From: Phragmites australis
Lineage: Eukaryota; Streptophyta; Magnoliopsida; Poales; Poaceae
Length of the DNA: 64,000 bases
NCBI RefSeq assembly: GCF_958298935.1
Contig: NC_084937.1
Span: 28,901,568-28,965,567, forward strand
Reading direction: 5' to 3'
The notes under the pieces are model-generated. The model had not been told where the DNA came from. It ran no database searches and worked only from the letters and a program-made list of their open reading frames with translations. A program made the position numbers and the translations under genes. This document shows positions 11,482 through 22,480 of the stretch, piece by piece (the stretch's first letter is position 1; each line of letters begins with the position of its first letter).

Positions 11482-12035
11482 ATGGCTGAAAGGGAGTTGA
11501 TTGACAAAGATAAACTTGTGCTTAGAGGTTTGCAGTTCCATGGTTTCCATGGAGTATTACAAGAGGAGAAGACCCTCGGCCAAAAGTTTATTGTAGACGT
11601 CGACGCCTGGATGGATTTGAGCACTGCTGGTGAGACCGACAACATATCTGATACAGTTAGCTACACGGATATTTACAGGTACAGTGTTCGTGTATGTACG
11701 ATCAATGAATAGAAACTTTGATTTTATTGCGATACTTTCGATAGCTTTTTGCGTTCCTCACTCATACATTCATATTAGCAGAGTCCTGATTTATGTCCAC
11801 GCTCTGCAGAATTGTCAAGGATGTGGTCGAAGGCCCATCGCAGAATCTTTTGGAGTCAGTGGCTCATCGGATTGCAAGTGCCACATTGCTCAAGTTCCCT
11901 CAAATATCAGCTGTCCGAGTGGAAGTTGGGAAACCTCATGTTGCTGTACAAGGAATTATCAACTATTTAGGTGTTGAGATATTGAGGTATCGAAAGGACA
12001 TGCTAGGGAATTCATCTGGAGCTTCATTAAGCTAG
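11482..12035 (+). CDS. FOLB: Dihydroneopterin aldolase (140 aa, two exons)
   Basis: Exons 11482-11678 and 11810-12035 give 140 residues; the intron splits an Arg codon (AG|A). The enzyme converts 7,8-dihydroneopterin to 6-hydroxymethyl-7,8-dihydropterin and glycolaldehyde in folate synthesis. Family signatures are present: LRGLQFHGFHGVLQEEK at 14-30 with GxHGVxxEE, VSYTDIYR at 59-66 (active-site Tyr62), LLESVA at 79-84 (Glu82), and VRVEVGKPHVA at 101-111 holding the conserved Lys107. Length fits plant FolB proteins, which act in the cytosol. This copy is complete. A second copy near 46.4 kb lacks exon 2. Confidence 0.92.
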
Positions 12036-12700
12036 TGTCGTACCAAGGTTGAGCTTGAGCAGCAGGAAGCTCAACCTCTGTCTATGGCGTCACTTGACTA
12101 CTCAACATTGCATTTCTGCAGTTGTCTGTGTCACAACAATTTGTAGTGAATGTTGGCCTCAGAAGTTGTTTAGTTCAAAGTTATGCTGGGGTTGAGGTCA
12201 CGTGCACCAGGCGTGCCAAAGACTAAAGGTTGTTGTGTTGGAGGTTTTCGCCAAGAATAGATATCGTTTTAATTCCAGACTATGCACCGGATGATTTCCA
12301 AATCATTATGTAATTCAGCACGTATTTGCATACTCAATCATACTTGAGTTGGGCATTTGTACTGTAATAATGACTCAGGCTGTGTGCACTATATGGCCGG
12401 AAAATTTGTTTTCCGTTATCTAAAAAAAATTGCTGGGGTTGAGGTAGGCAATGTTAGATTTTAAGCCAAAGCTTTGGTAGACATGGCTTGGTGGAACTGG
12501 AAATTTTGTTGAGGCCACTTGATATTTTACGTCATTCGCCTTTGTGTACTGGTGTCTGATCTGAGACGCTGTAAATTTTGTGGCCTTTTTGTTCTGTGTC
12601 ATGTTTGAGCAAATTGGAACTGTCATGTGGGCCCCATGTAGTGAGCTCATATTTCTTTACTCAGTTGTTGATAAATACATCTGAAACAGCAGTATTTTTT
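12036..12700. other. 3' flank of folB
   Basis: Contains the folB 3' untranslated region. The last part (12700-12765, ACACAGATTGAGCC and a following G-rich tract) recurs at 46707-46815 behind the truncated folB copy, which marks the right end of the folB duplication. Confidence 0.5.
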
Positions 12701-12765
12701 GTGGATACATATACACAGATTGAGCCAAAATGTTGTGAAAAGGGGGGAAAGTGATGTGGACGGCT

Positions 12766-12827
12766 GAGTTCGTGGATCTGAATGACACATAAAAGACAAG
12801 TTTGAGGAGCGCTATTGCATTTTACTC
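12766..12827. repeat. Right-end fragment of a MULE-like terminal inverted repeat (copy 1)
   Basis: The segment ending GCATTTTACTC at 12827 is the reverse complement of the GAGTAAAATGCA end seen at 43289, and matches 26690-26750. It is followed by TATGAATTA (12828-12836), nearly the same 9 bases as CATGAATTA that precede the element at 43280-43288. Confidence 0.6.
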
Positions 12828-12836
12828 TATGAATTA

Positions 12837-13163
12837 TTATAAGGGAAACAAATAAGATTTTGGTACCTGTTATTTGTAGAAAAAGTTGTCACTTGCTAAA
12901 TTTTAATTATAATGTGAAAGTTAAACATTAAATTTTCAATATTTTACAAATACGAAAACCCTAGCAGCACAAAAACTTTAATTTGTTAGTAAATTTTAAA
13001 ATTCAAACCTTTAAGAAAATATGTGTTCTTAGCTTTTATGCTTATGTTGGAATATTTGAACTAATTTGGATATTTGAATCATAGTAAATTTACATGATAT
13101 GGATATCTTAGACATGTTTTTTTTGTCAAGTGCAAAATCAATTTCCTCACAAAAATAGGTACA
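12837..13163. repeat. AT-rich duplicated block (shared with 26760-27110)
   Basis: Starts TTATAAGGGAAACAAATAA and runs with near-continuous identity to 26760-27110. It is non-coding and is the upstream part of the PMEI module. In this copy it is interrupted by two insertions described separately. Confidence 0.75.
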
Positions 13164-13169
13164 AAATAT

Positions 13170-13539
13170 ATTAGGGGAAACACCTCAGCCTGAGATATTT
13201 AAACGATGAACCGTGGGAGGGTACTATAGCGATTATAGTCTCTCGGTTACCACGTCACATGTAAAGGGGTGAAATGCTCAAAATACCCCCTATGCACATG
13301 ATTGTAAATAATATCTTAGGGGTAGGATGGTAATTTTCTCTGCCGCTTATCTCTATAAAATAAACCCTCAAGGGGTGGGGGAGGAGGACTCCAAGATTTC
13401 CCCATTACACTAACTCTATCTCTCGCTCTCTCTTCTCCGGCTCACAGTCCATCTCCAAGCTTGAACCTCCCTGTTAGAACCTCCTTGTTAGAAGATGTTC
13501 CCATCGTGTTCTGTCTAGGACAAGTTTTCGTGCTCCAAC
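13170..13539. mobile_element. 370-bp LTR-like insertion
   Basis: Compared with the intact stretch at about 27100-27115, this 370-bp segment interrupts ACAAAATATGTTTTGAG. The word AAATAT stands on both sides (13164-13169 and 13540-13545) and would be the target-site duplication. The insert has a TATA-like TCTATAAAATAAA near 13350 and ends in CCAAC(A), features of a solo LTR, but its left end lacks the usual TG. The exact class is uncertain. Confidence 0.6.
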
Positions 13540-13663
13540 AAATATGTTTTGAGATGCCAAATATTCTGATTTTAATTTAACACACCAGATTTTGTTGCCT
13601 ATTATTTGGTAGGTGCCCCAATGATTTCCTAGATTGCATGTATTTATGCTTATGAAAGATTTA

Positions 13664-14161
13664 CACTACTATAAAAGGCTTATTAGTGCCGTTAAAAAAT
13701 GCTTTTATTACCGGTTTTTCAATCGGCACTCTTCACTTGGTACTGATAGTTAACTACTATTAGTGTCAGTTACCCACCCGACACTATTACTATTTCGAGC
13801 CAATAAAAAAAGAGAAAATTGGTGGCGTTGGAAGCGGCATCTGAGCTGGCTCGGATGCCGCTCCCACCGCCGGTCTTGTTGCTGCCATTGCCGCCACCGC
13901 TGAGCTCTCCTTCTTCCTCACCGCCCTACTCTGCGCCTCCTTGTGCCCCACCTTCCCTGTCGGCCAAGCTCAAACCCATCACTCGTCCACCGCCACTGCC
14001 ACCGTTGCTCCACCACCGTCACTGCCGTCACTCCACCGCTGCTCCACCGCCGCCACCGCCGCTCCTGCCGCGGTGAGGGGATGAGGGAGAGAGAGGCTGG
14101 TGGGGGAGGTGTGGGAGGCTGGTGGGGAGGAGGTGGAGGACGGCGGCGAGGAAATAGGTGA

Positions 14162-14193
<32 letters not shown>

Positions 14194-14466
14194 TATATAT
14201 GAGGGAATTGAACGCGGTGTGTGCCGTGAGATAAGGTGAAGAGATAAGTGTAAGCAGACGTGAGGTGAGCTCGAAGCTGATCCTATAAAAATTTTAAGTC
14301 CAATTCACACATCAGTGCCTAATAATAACTTATATGTACTGGTTGTTTTTTAAAACCGATACTGATACTACTTTCCTTACGAACCGACAGAGATAATAGC
14401 ATCAATACCGGTTTTGACTGAACCGACACAGATGATGCGACACTTATGACTAATTTTGTAGTAGTA
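13664..14466. mobile_element. 803-bp non-autonomous CACTA (En/Spm) transposon
   Basis: The left end reads CACTACTATAAAAGG and the right end reads as the inverted TAGTAGTA (last base changed from G). The 3-bp target TTA is duplicated at 13661-13663 and 14467-14469; module copy 2 (about 27222) has a single TTA at the empty site. There is no transposase. Subterminal words such as ACCGGT/CCGACA recur near both ends. The middle (13820-14160) is a GC-rich CCGCCAC-type repeat followed by a (GA)n tract, perhaps captured host DNA. Open frames there are low-complexity. Confidence 0.88.
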
Positions 14467-14519
14467 TTAGCATCTGCATTAATACTTGGGATAATCTGCT
14501 TCTTTTTGCAGCACACATT

Positions 14520-14870
14520 AATAGGTAAGCGACACTGAGATTTTTCTTAAGATAAACAAACCAATATAATCAACCGTCTGGATCTAATTTGCTTCGTATG
14601 TAAATCTGGCCGGATCGAGAGAAATAAATGGAGAGCTAGCTGTCAGCAGCCGTGTGACTGCCTCACAGGACGGAAATTAATATGGAAAATATTAACGATA
14701 CTCAAATCTGGCCGGATCGAGAGAAATAAATGGAGAGCTAGCTGTCAGCAGCGGAAATATGGAAAATATTAACGATACTATGTTATGTATATATACATCC
14801 TGTGTCAGCTTCATTCCATCGCAGCCATAGCCACATCTAGAGGCCCGACGCGTCTCGTTCTTTGTCGTTC
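14520..14870 (+). promoter_or_regulatory. PMEI-A promoter with an internal direct repeat and TATA box
   Basis: A block of about 50 bp starting AAATCTGGCCGGATCGAGAG occurs twice, at about 14602 and 14705, each followed by the GGAAAATATTAACGATACT word. A TATA box (TATGTATATATAC) lies at about 14785-14796, some 75 bp before the start codon. The same elements precede the two other PMEI copies. Confidence 0.65.
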
Positions 14871-15515
14871 ATGGCAATGGCGCCTCCCACAACCTTCTCC
14901 CCCCATCTCCCGATTCTTGTCATACTCACAGTCTTCACCATAGCCACATCTACAACAAAGCCCTCGCCGTCGTCCGCCGCTAAGGCGTTCCTCCGTGCGC
15001 GCTGTGCCACAACCAAAAACGCGACCACCTGCTATAAAGCCCTCCTCCCTTTCGCCGACTCGTTCAATGGCAGTCAGGTTAGGATTTCCAGCGCAGCCAC
15101 TGCGGTGGCATTCCGCCGGCAACGCAGCTTCCTCACGGAGCTTCGACGCCTTCAAGCACGGCGGTCTCATCAGCCCCTCAATGCAACGGGCCCTCCGAGT
15201 CACCTGGATCAGGCCCTTGAGGGTTGCGTGCAGAGTATCGATGATGGCGGCCTGGGTGAGAAGGAGGCGTTGTCTGACCTCCGCCTGCTTAACTCTCCAG
15301 GCACGAGCAAAGAGAAAGCCAAGGACGCGCTCTTTGACGTGGAAGGATGTCTTAGCGCGGCGGCCTCATCAGCCGAGGGGTGCATCTATAGCTTTCAGGA
15401 TGCAGGCGACGCCGTGCTTGTGTCGCCGATTGGCAAGGAGGTGGTGGCAATGGCTAAGAATACCGATCAGTACATCGATATTGCCCTCTACCTTATTGTG
15501 GGCATAACGTTGTAA
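14871..15515 (+). CDS. PMEI-like protein, copy A (214 aa, single exon)
   Basis: Member of the plant invertase/pectin methylesterase inhibitor family: secreted four-helix-bundle proteins that bind and block cell-wall pectin methylesterases or invertases. The ATG at 14871 was chosen because the frame upstream has only a TTG. Residues 1-28 form a signal peptide (LPILVILTVFTIATS hydrophobic core). The mature part holds the four family cysteines: FLRARCATTKNATTCYKAL (first pair), GCVQS in the middle, and EGCIYSF near the C-terminus. Length is normal for the family and there is no intron. Near-identical copies lie at 27511 and 45392. Which enzyme is inhibited cannot be told from sequence. Confidence 0.85.
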   Translation: MAMAPPTTFSPHLPILVILTVFTIATSTTKPSPSSAAKAFLRARCATTKNATTCYKALLPFADSFNGSQVRISSAATAVAFRRQRSFLTELRRLQARRSHQPLNATGPPSHLDQALEGCVQSIDDGGLGEKEALSDLRLLNSPGTSKEKAKDALFDVEGCLSAAASSAEGCIYSFQDAGDAVLVSPIGKEVVAMAKNTDQYIDIALYLIVGITL

Positions 15516-15736
15516 TGAACCGAAACATGCTTCTATGTATGTTACTTAAGTAATATAAACAATAATATCAGGAATATTTTGTCATCCATTGTGCAAAAGG
15601 GGGTTTTGATAGATTTTATCCGGAGGAAAACAAAATTACCCAAAATTTGGGTTCGTCAGATTGCACATCTGCCCAAGTGGAGAACCCCGGGAGATACTCG
15701 TTGTGCACGCATCTCCACTGGTGCCCCTTGCTTTCT
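15516..15736 (+). pseudogene. PMEI-A 3' flank running into a truncated folB leader
   Basis: After the PMEI stop, about 130 bp of shared 3' flank leads into ATTGCACATCTGCCCAAGTGG (about 15658), which is the folB leader. The match to module copy 3 stops at CTTTCT (15736), where copia-derived sequence begins. No folB coding exon remains. Confidence 0.7.
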
Positions 15737-18073
15737 CCTCCACCGCGCTCATCTCTTCCAGCATCGCCCTGCGCCAAGCTTGATAACGCTCGGCCTCAGA
15801 AAAGCTTGATGGCTCTTAGCGGCAAGCAGGTACAGCTCATCGTCGTCGAGTTTGTGTTCAGGTTGCCCAATCGGCGATATTGCTCCGTCGCCCAGCACAT
15901 TGTCGACGGTCCGGAACTGCAGGGGTACAGAGTCATCATGATCCTTGTCGACGACGTCAGTATAGCCCGTTGGCGGCGTGGCGAAATCAGTGCCGTCCAT
16001 ATTTGCTAGGTCTGGAGCACGACTTGCAGCGGGTGGTGTGGCAGGCACCATGTCGTGGTCTTGAGGCAGCGCGCTCCTGGAGCCTGGCATTGTGCAGGGT
16101 GTAGAGCCGGGCATAACGTGGTCCGTGTACTCCACCATGAACTCACCCGGCATCGCTGACGAACCCTTGTAGCTGGTGCTCAGTTCCATCGTGCGCCCTC
16201 GTCGAACACCACATCCCTGGTGATGTGCACGTGCATGGTGTTCGAATCAACCACGCAGTACGCCTTTGCGCCCTCCTCATAGCCTCCTCCAGCTTGTGCA
16301 GATGCGGCTTGACCTCCCTGACGTGAGCGACACACCCGCCCACGTGCAGAAAGCGCACGTGACGTGAGCGACACACCCGCCCACGTGCAGAAAGCGCACG
16401 TCCGGCTTCCGCCTGTGCCATGCCTCAAATGGAGTCTGCCCGTCCACGATCTTGGTTGGTGCCCAATTTAGCAGGAAGACAGCGGTCATAACCGTCTCTC
16501 CCCAAAACTCCGGTGGCATCCCCTTCGCCTTCAGAAGACACCACGCTATGGCCACCGCCGTTTGATTCCGGCATTCCATGACACCGTTCTGCTGTGGCGA
16601 GTAGGGAGCAGAATGATGTCACTGGACGCCGTGCTGCGCGCAGTGCTCCGTGAATTCAACCAAAGTGAACTCACCTTCGTGATCCGTGCGAATCACCCGC
16701 AACCTCCGCCCTGTCTCGACCTCCATCGCCGCCTGGAATTTGGCCACTGGCACCTCCGATTTGGTGGCGAGAAGATGAAGCCACATGTACCTGCTGTGAT
16801 CATCCACCAACAACAGGAAATAGACCTTCCCTCCATGTGTCGGTGGCGAGGTTGGCCCGCAGAGGTCCCCGTGGATGAGGTCGAGGAGTCCATCAGCTCG
16901 ATACTTCGCCTGACATGGAAATGACGCTCGTCGCTGCTTCGAGGTGAGACAGCGGTCGCAAAGCTGATCCACCTGCTTGATTGCAGGCATCACGTGTACC
17001 ATGCCCTCCCGCGCTAGCTTGCGGAGGGCGTCGAAGTTGAGGTGTCCATAGCGCGCGTGCCAGTGCCACGCCACATCGTCATGATGAGCCGAGAGGCACA
17101 CGGACTTGAAAATGGTGAGCTTGATGGTGTACAAGTGGTTGCACTCACGGTTCACCTTGGTGAGCAGACGACATTCCCGATCTTGCACGTGCAGAACCTT
17201 GTCGTCGATGAGCACCTGAGAACTATTCTCGTCTAGCTGTCCGAGGCTGACGATGTTGTTTCGCAGCCTCATGATGTGGTAGACACCTGTCAATGCTCGG
17301 TGGCGTCCGTTCTGGCATGCGATCAGCACTGTACCATGCCCACGGATCTCGACCACACTCCCATCGCCGAACTTGTCCGAGCCGGTGATGTTGGTGTCGA
17401 GCTCGAAGAAGACGTCACCGCGGCCAGTCATGTGGTTGCTCGCGCCTATGTCGAGGTAACAAGTGTCATCGTGCGGATCCTCCTCGTGCCCAAGGTACGC
17501 CTGTGCCCGCACTTCCACGAGCTCGACACCGTCGCCGGTGACCTGGGTGCTCTCGGTCAAAGCACACACCTGTGCCATGATCAGCGATGGTTCATCGTCA
17601 TGGGCTTCGGCGAGATTGGCGTGGTCGGTGCGCTTCGGCTGGCGGCACTCCCGGGCCCAGTGCCTCGTCTTGTCGCAGTTGCTGCACTTGTCGCGGCACT
17701 GTCCTTGCCATCATGTGCGCCATCCTTTGGCTGCTAAGAAGACTTGCCTCGGCAGCGGTTGTTGCGCTCGGACGTCGCCCCACTACCACTGGAGCCCTCA
17801 CCGACTTGACGCTGCTTATAGCGAGCCAGCCATTCCTCCTCGCTGAGGTACAGCTTGCCGCCGCTGCTCGCACTCCCTGACGATGGAGCCCCGTGCTTGT
17901 CATGTTCTTCCACAGCCCTTAATCTCTTGGCGAGCTCCTCAACCGATAGCGTCTCAATGTCAAGAAGGGTCTCGACTGAGAGAGCTATCTGGGAGAGCCG
18001 CGGGGGAACACAAGACCATGCTCTTCTAACAGCTAAAGAAAAGAAATGACATATGCACAAGGTTTATTTGCAA
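15737..18073 (-). mobile_element. Truncated Ty1/copia retrotransposon fragment
   Basis: On the minus strand this reads gag C-terminus (LSVETLLDIETLSVEELAKR near 17990-17930), a CCHC knuckle (about 17690-17640), a protease motif (DIGASNHM, usual form DTGASNH), a GAG-pre-integrase domain (HARYGHLNFDALRKL then CDRC), and the integrase core (GDLCGPTSP, DDHSRYMW). It then enters the linker before reverse transcriptase (about 16190-15750). No LTR, reverse transcriptase or RNase H is present. It sits exactly where the folB body, folB-ALIS spacer and ALIS exon 1 are missing, so it fills a deletion. A 41-bp tandem duplication (16321 and 16362) shifts the integrase frame. Confidence 0.82.
16619..17578 (-). 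pseudogene. Copia protease/integrase open frame (partial pol)
   Basis: The longest open stretch of the copia fragment (about 319 codons). It covers the protease motif with Ile in place of the usual Thr/Ser in D-T-G, the GAG-pre-integrase zinc-binding HHCC region and the first catalytic Asp region of integrase. It is continuous with gag sequence upstream (17590-18010) and with a shifted integrase/linker frame downstream (16600-15750). It cannot make a full polyprotein. Confidence 0.8.
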
Positions 18074-18660
18074 CAGCATGCAAGCCTATACTGACGCCCC
18101 AGATGGTGTGTTCAATTGTTTGTCCATACCTCCGTATTTAATTTTTAAACTTTTTTGCCCAACATGAGTATTGTCTATAAATTCCATATGTGATGACTAT
18201 CTGTAACTTTGGACAATCAGGTTATTCTTGTGATTGTGTTTGTGGGCATAACTTTCATTCCTATTGGCCTTGCTTGTATCGCAGCGTCAAATAAGGTATG
18301 TTTGAGTTGTGAAATCAGTACTCGAAACGTTTGGTTCTTCAAAGCTGGAACCTAAGTTTAGAATCACTGTCTGCTTTCAAATAGGTCGTTGAAGTGGTTT
18401 ATCAATACGAAACTAAATGTGTACCAAGAAACATGCTTCACGACAAAGTTGCTTATATCCAAAATCCTTCGATAAATAAGACCTGCACAAGGTTTCTCAA
18501 GGTAAAATAGTTCTCAGCAGGCTTCGATAAATGTGCTTTGGTTTATATATAATGAGTAATTGATAAGATTGTTGATTTGGTTTTTTGATTTATCGGATTG
18601 CATAAGTATGTCTATGTACTGTAATTATGATTATAACTAACCAAAGTTTGCAGAGAAAAT
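18074..18660 (+). pseudogene. ALIS (CDC50-type) gene fragment, exons 2 (part), 3 and 4
   Basis: Matches the ALA-interacting subunit family (beta subunits of P4-ATPase lipid flippases). Exon 2 is cut at its start (ACKPILTPQM remains; 18074-18102 or so). Exon 3 (about 18221-18295) encodes the first membrane segment, VFVGITFIPIGLACIAAS. Exon 4 (18385-18501) encodes the VVEVVYQYETKCVPRNM region with INKTCTRFLK. No later exon follows; sequence similarity ends near 18660. Module copy 3 (47.1-48.7 kb) has exons 1-3 and the C-terminal exons but lacks exon 4. Confidence 0.85.
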
Positions 18661-18664
18661 AGAG

Positions 18665-20500
18665 TTAGTGTTTTTTGTCTAAGTCCAGAAAAATTACACA
18701 CGCCGGATGATCCGGCGCTCGGAAAATTGAACACACCGAAAGGTCTGACGTTCAGATGAGGAGCACACCAAAGCATTTCAACTCAGAAGCAAAAATTGAA
18801 GTATTCACCAAATAGTCCGGCCACAGGTGTAGCCAGGAAAAATTGTCGTCGGGGTCAGGCCTGGTGCGGGCGTGCGACTGCACGGAGGCCGGACGCTCAA
18901 GCCTGCTGCACTGCTGCATGTGGCTATGTGCATCGGTGATCCATTACTAGACTGGGCTGGCCCTGCGTGGCTGCGTCAACAAATGGCCCGAGCTGCTGCG
19001 TGCCAGGGCGCTGGGTGGGGGACCGGGGTCAGGACCCAATTTTCACTGGGGTCAGCTGGGATTTAAAGGGTGGAGGTACTCAGCTTGGCGGCGGGTCGTC
19101 GGGGTCGACTGACCCCAATAGCCAGACGTAGCTTCGCCTCTGGGTCCAGCGCTCAAGGAGCTAACACTGGATGTTTCGCCAGAGTGTTTGTTGTAGAGAG
19201 GTTACAAGATGGATCTGGTAGAGATACACACGCTGGATGGTCTGGTGATGAGATGATGTGCATGTCAAACTAGTTTGTCCATAGAACTTGCAGACAGCTT
19301 GATTGATGATTTGCACACGCCGGATGGTCTGACGCGTTCACGTTTTCTCTGATATGTGCTTTGTAACGGATGATTTTGATTTGACTAATCTAATGTGATG
19401 TTAGAGATGTGTGTTTGCCTGTCTCATGTTGTGTATGTGATGGATGCAACTTGGCGGTCGATGGCGATGATCGAGGCCAAGCGGGATGCTTGGTGCCGGA
19501 CGATCAAGGAGGCCGAACAGAGTCAAGGGTGATCCTTGCTATGCACAAAGAGATCAAGCAAAGCATGAGAAAATGGATGAAAACAACGTGTTGATAAAGT
19601 CAGGCAAAGGGGATGCTGGTTCAAGTGACAATGCGGCTCAAGAGATCGGGAGCGAGAGAGACTTGCTGGCGATCAAGATCGCAAGACGGAGTACACATTT
19701 CGCCATCGGGATGCTTGCTTGAGGTGAAAGCAAGTAGCGAGTCACGCTTTGAGAAGCGTGCAAGGTGGTTTCATGGTTTGGCCTCAAAACCGTGGAAGGA
19801 TGGGGTGCACGTGGTATCATCGCGAAACTTGCGTCGAGACGAAGCTAAGTTGTGAAAGTGTCACGACCGTTTGATGGACGGAGCGAAAAATAGACAAAAA
19901 TATTCTGGTGGTAGATAGGAGACCATTGAAAGAGAAGGGTATTTTGGGAACCAGAAAAATTGACTTCCAAGGGACCTCCCTAAGCCTATAAATAGAGGGG
20001 TATGGTTGGTTGGGAGACTTTAGCTAGCCACTTGAGTTTGTGTGCTAGGGTTTTAGAGGAAAAGAGAGATGAGAGCTTAGCTTTTGTAATAGGTGTGATC
20101 TTTTGTGAGGAAAATAACTTGTAATCTACTGAAAAGAGGGTTGACCTTTGCAAGAAATGAATTGCTTGTTTCCTCCAATGTTTGTGTTCACCTCCTTCTA
20201 ATTTCCTTCTATTGGCTCCCTTGATTTGTTGCGAGTTTTTCCTTTTTCTTTGTGATTTTCGTTTTCGGTTGAAGGCTGAATTTTTTTCATTTTGAGAAGT
20301 TGTTCTTCTTGTTACTAGAGGTATAAAATTCACATACGAAAGTATACAAGTGGGTCTTCAATTTCCTTGCCTCTAGATCATCAACTTGGAGAGTTTCTTC
20401 TTCCAGTGCTCTTTTATTTGGTTCGAGGTTTTCTTACTTAAGTTGCTATCGTTTGTGACGGTGACTCGTGAGATGAGTGTAAATGGAACATAGAGTTCAT
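18665..20500. repeat. LTR-retroelement-like non-coding repeat
   Basis: Contains several CACACGCCGGATGxTCxGGCG-type words (about 18700, 19230, 19315), a pattern I know from grass retroelements. A promoter-like TATAAATAGAGGGG at about 19988 is followed by GT-rich leader-like sequence. No gag or pol similarity and no boundaries could be found. It lies between the ALIS fragment and the anonymous block, so it interrupts the module. Confidence 0.4.
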
Positions 20501-20549
20501 CTATAACCATGAGAGCTATGATCTTCCTTGGAATTCTCCATAGCAACTA

Positions 20550-21126
20550 AGTTTCCGTTTGGTTGCCCGCATGGTTCAGCTTGGCTGAGTTGAGACAGGC
20601 TGAGTATAGTTGAGATAGGCTGAGCGGAGTTGAGACAGGCTGGAGAGATATAATAGGGTCTGTTTGGTTGGTTATATGTGCTCAGCCTGACTGAGAAGAG
20701 ATTGTGTTTGGTTGCCTGTATGAGTATATGTTGCATTACAAAGGAACTTACTTTTTCACCAAATAATTTAGGAATAAAAATATTTTTATAAATTAGTACA
20801 TCACATGATAAGAATATTAGTGATTTTTTTCTTCTGATTTTTGGAGAATTTTAATTAAATATTGACTTAGCCTTTTTGAATCAAACCAATTAAAATGGGT
20901 TGTTAGTGAGCTCTAGTTTGATCTTGAAAACGTTTAGAATTTTTGGATCACTCTTGTACCTAAATAAAATCAAGAGTTAAATAAAAAAATTCACGCATAC
21001 CCGGCTCGCACCACGCGAGCCACGCCCAGCGATTTGCATCGCTGGGGCCTGGCTGGCGTAGTCGCCGAGGCAACCAAACGTGCGGGGCCTGGCTCCGCTG
21101 CTCAGCCAGGCAACCAAACGGCCTTT
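20550..21126. mobile_element. MITE-like element with CCGTTTGGTTGCC terminal inverted repeats
   Basis: The left end has CCGTTTGGTTGCC (20555) followed by CAGCTTGGCTGAG. The right end has CTCAGCCAGGCAACCAAACGG (about 21100-21121). A second inner GGCAACCAAACG (21069) and an inner CTGTTTGGTTGG (about 20662) suggest nested or rearranged termini. AAGTTT-like words flank both sides, but the exact target duplication is unclear. No coding capacity. Its AT-rich interior is found inverted at 51.04-51.26 kb. Confidence 0.65.
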
Positions 21127-21433
21127 AAGTTTCTCTCCGTTTTGCTTCTGTTTAAGTTTTGAGTGGGTGGGGGTGAATAAATAGGAGAAGACTATTAAAT
21201 TCGAAAGAAATTTTGTGAGATACCTATTCATTATCTCTAATTATCATTCTCGATCCTACAGTATATATAGCTGCTGCAGATCACAATACCTTGTTACGAC
21301 GCACACATTGTTCAGACATGAGAGGTTCCTTCCTTCCTCTGTTTATGTTCATGTGATGAGACTGCATATGGAATGAAGGAAGGAATTGAGCTAGCTTTAA
21401 ATTTGAGTTCTATTTACGCGAAATTGATTGTCA

Positions 21434-22030
21434 GTTTTTTAAAAATGGTTGTTTGCATCCTATATGTCCTGGGACCTTGTTGGTGGAGAAACCGGAAGTA
21501 GTACTTTCATTATAAAAAATAAATGGAAAGAAGGAAATGCAGTCTCAATGTGCTGAACACGGTGTCGTTTTGTTTGCAGGAAAGAGCAGAATCTCATGCT
21601 GCGGTCCCGACTTGCATGATGATCATGCTTCGAGTCGTGAATATATACATCCAACAGATTCGCTTCCTATCCTGGATTCCTGGGTGGTGATTGCTCTTTT
21701 GGAACTTTTTAGAATGATGATTGTTTGTAGCAACAGATTTCAGTAATATACATGCGTGCGGTTTGCAAGTGAACTTGTCTGACGACAAAATTAAAGTTCA
21801 GACATGTTGGTCACCTGCTCAGAGAAATTCAGATACTCGATTGGATCCATCCAAACGGACCCAGATGATGAAGCAGTATCTTGGAATCTTTACTGGAGTT
21901 CGAGGAGAATCAGATTAAAAACTACCAAGATAATTGATCAGTTGCATCTTGCTAGCGAATGTGCTTCCTTGGTCAGAAATCACAACCAGCGATTTCTTTT
22001 GATTAATTAAACTCACTTAGCTGCTAAACA
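21434..22030 (+). repeat. Anonymous duplicated block (copy 1; shared with 48720-49800)
   Basis: From TTTTTTAAAAATGG to GATTTCTTTTGATTAA this matches 48720-49800 apart from one insertion in the other copy. A short frame (GKSRISCCGPDLHDDH) is preceded by a TTTGCAGG splice-acceptor-like site in both copies. It may therefore be an exon and 3' end of some gene, but I do not recognise it. Confidence 0.6.
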
Positions 22031-22099
22031 AAAATGAAATTTTAAGAGAGAAGGAAAACAAAAATGAATCAAGGATCAGAGTATCAGGCTGCTGGTCGC

Positions 22100-22480
22100 C
22101 ATCTACCATCGTGATTGGATATTTTGGACGACGTGCGGACGCGTCACGGCACACGGCGGCACCGAGCCAAGAATCTTGTAGGCTCTTTCAGCTCCACCGC
22201 AACTGCCTTCGCTCTGCGCACTTCACTCCGTCCAATGGACAAGGCCGCCTCCTTCCTTGGCGGCGGCGACGGAGGGTCGCCGGAGCCGGCGTCCACGGTG
22301 AAGTCCATCCTCATATACCCCGTCAAGTCCATTCCATCGTCATATCCAGTCACACCGCACGTACTGATCTTGGCGGGCAGGGTTCAGGTGGGATCGGCAG
22401 TGGACGCTGGTGAACTCTAAAGGGAGAGCCTACAGCCCTACACTCGCTCGTCGAGGTGAGGAGGTTCGGGACCGCTTCCA
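22100..22480 (+). pseudogene. 5' fragment of the MOSC/mARC gene
   Basis: Starts with similarity to the 5' leader of the intact gene at 53.0 kb. From an ATG at 22235 it encodes MDKAASFLGGG and ATVKSILIYPVKS-like residues of exon 1. The second-exon segment (FRWDRQW-like, about 22385-22440) follows after a much shortened or lost intron. Similarity then ends. All catalytic parts are missing. Confidence 0.8.

Noticed and set aside
13819..14161. Proline-rich open frames on the plus strand
   Set aside because: Low-complexity translation of CCGCCAC-type repeats inside the CACTA element; no start context, intron or family match.
14862..14870. Longer start for PMEI-A (and 45383 for PMEI-C)
   Set aside because: The upstream codon is TTG, not ATG; the signal peptide is complete from the ATG nine bases later.
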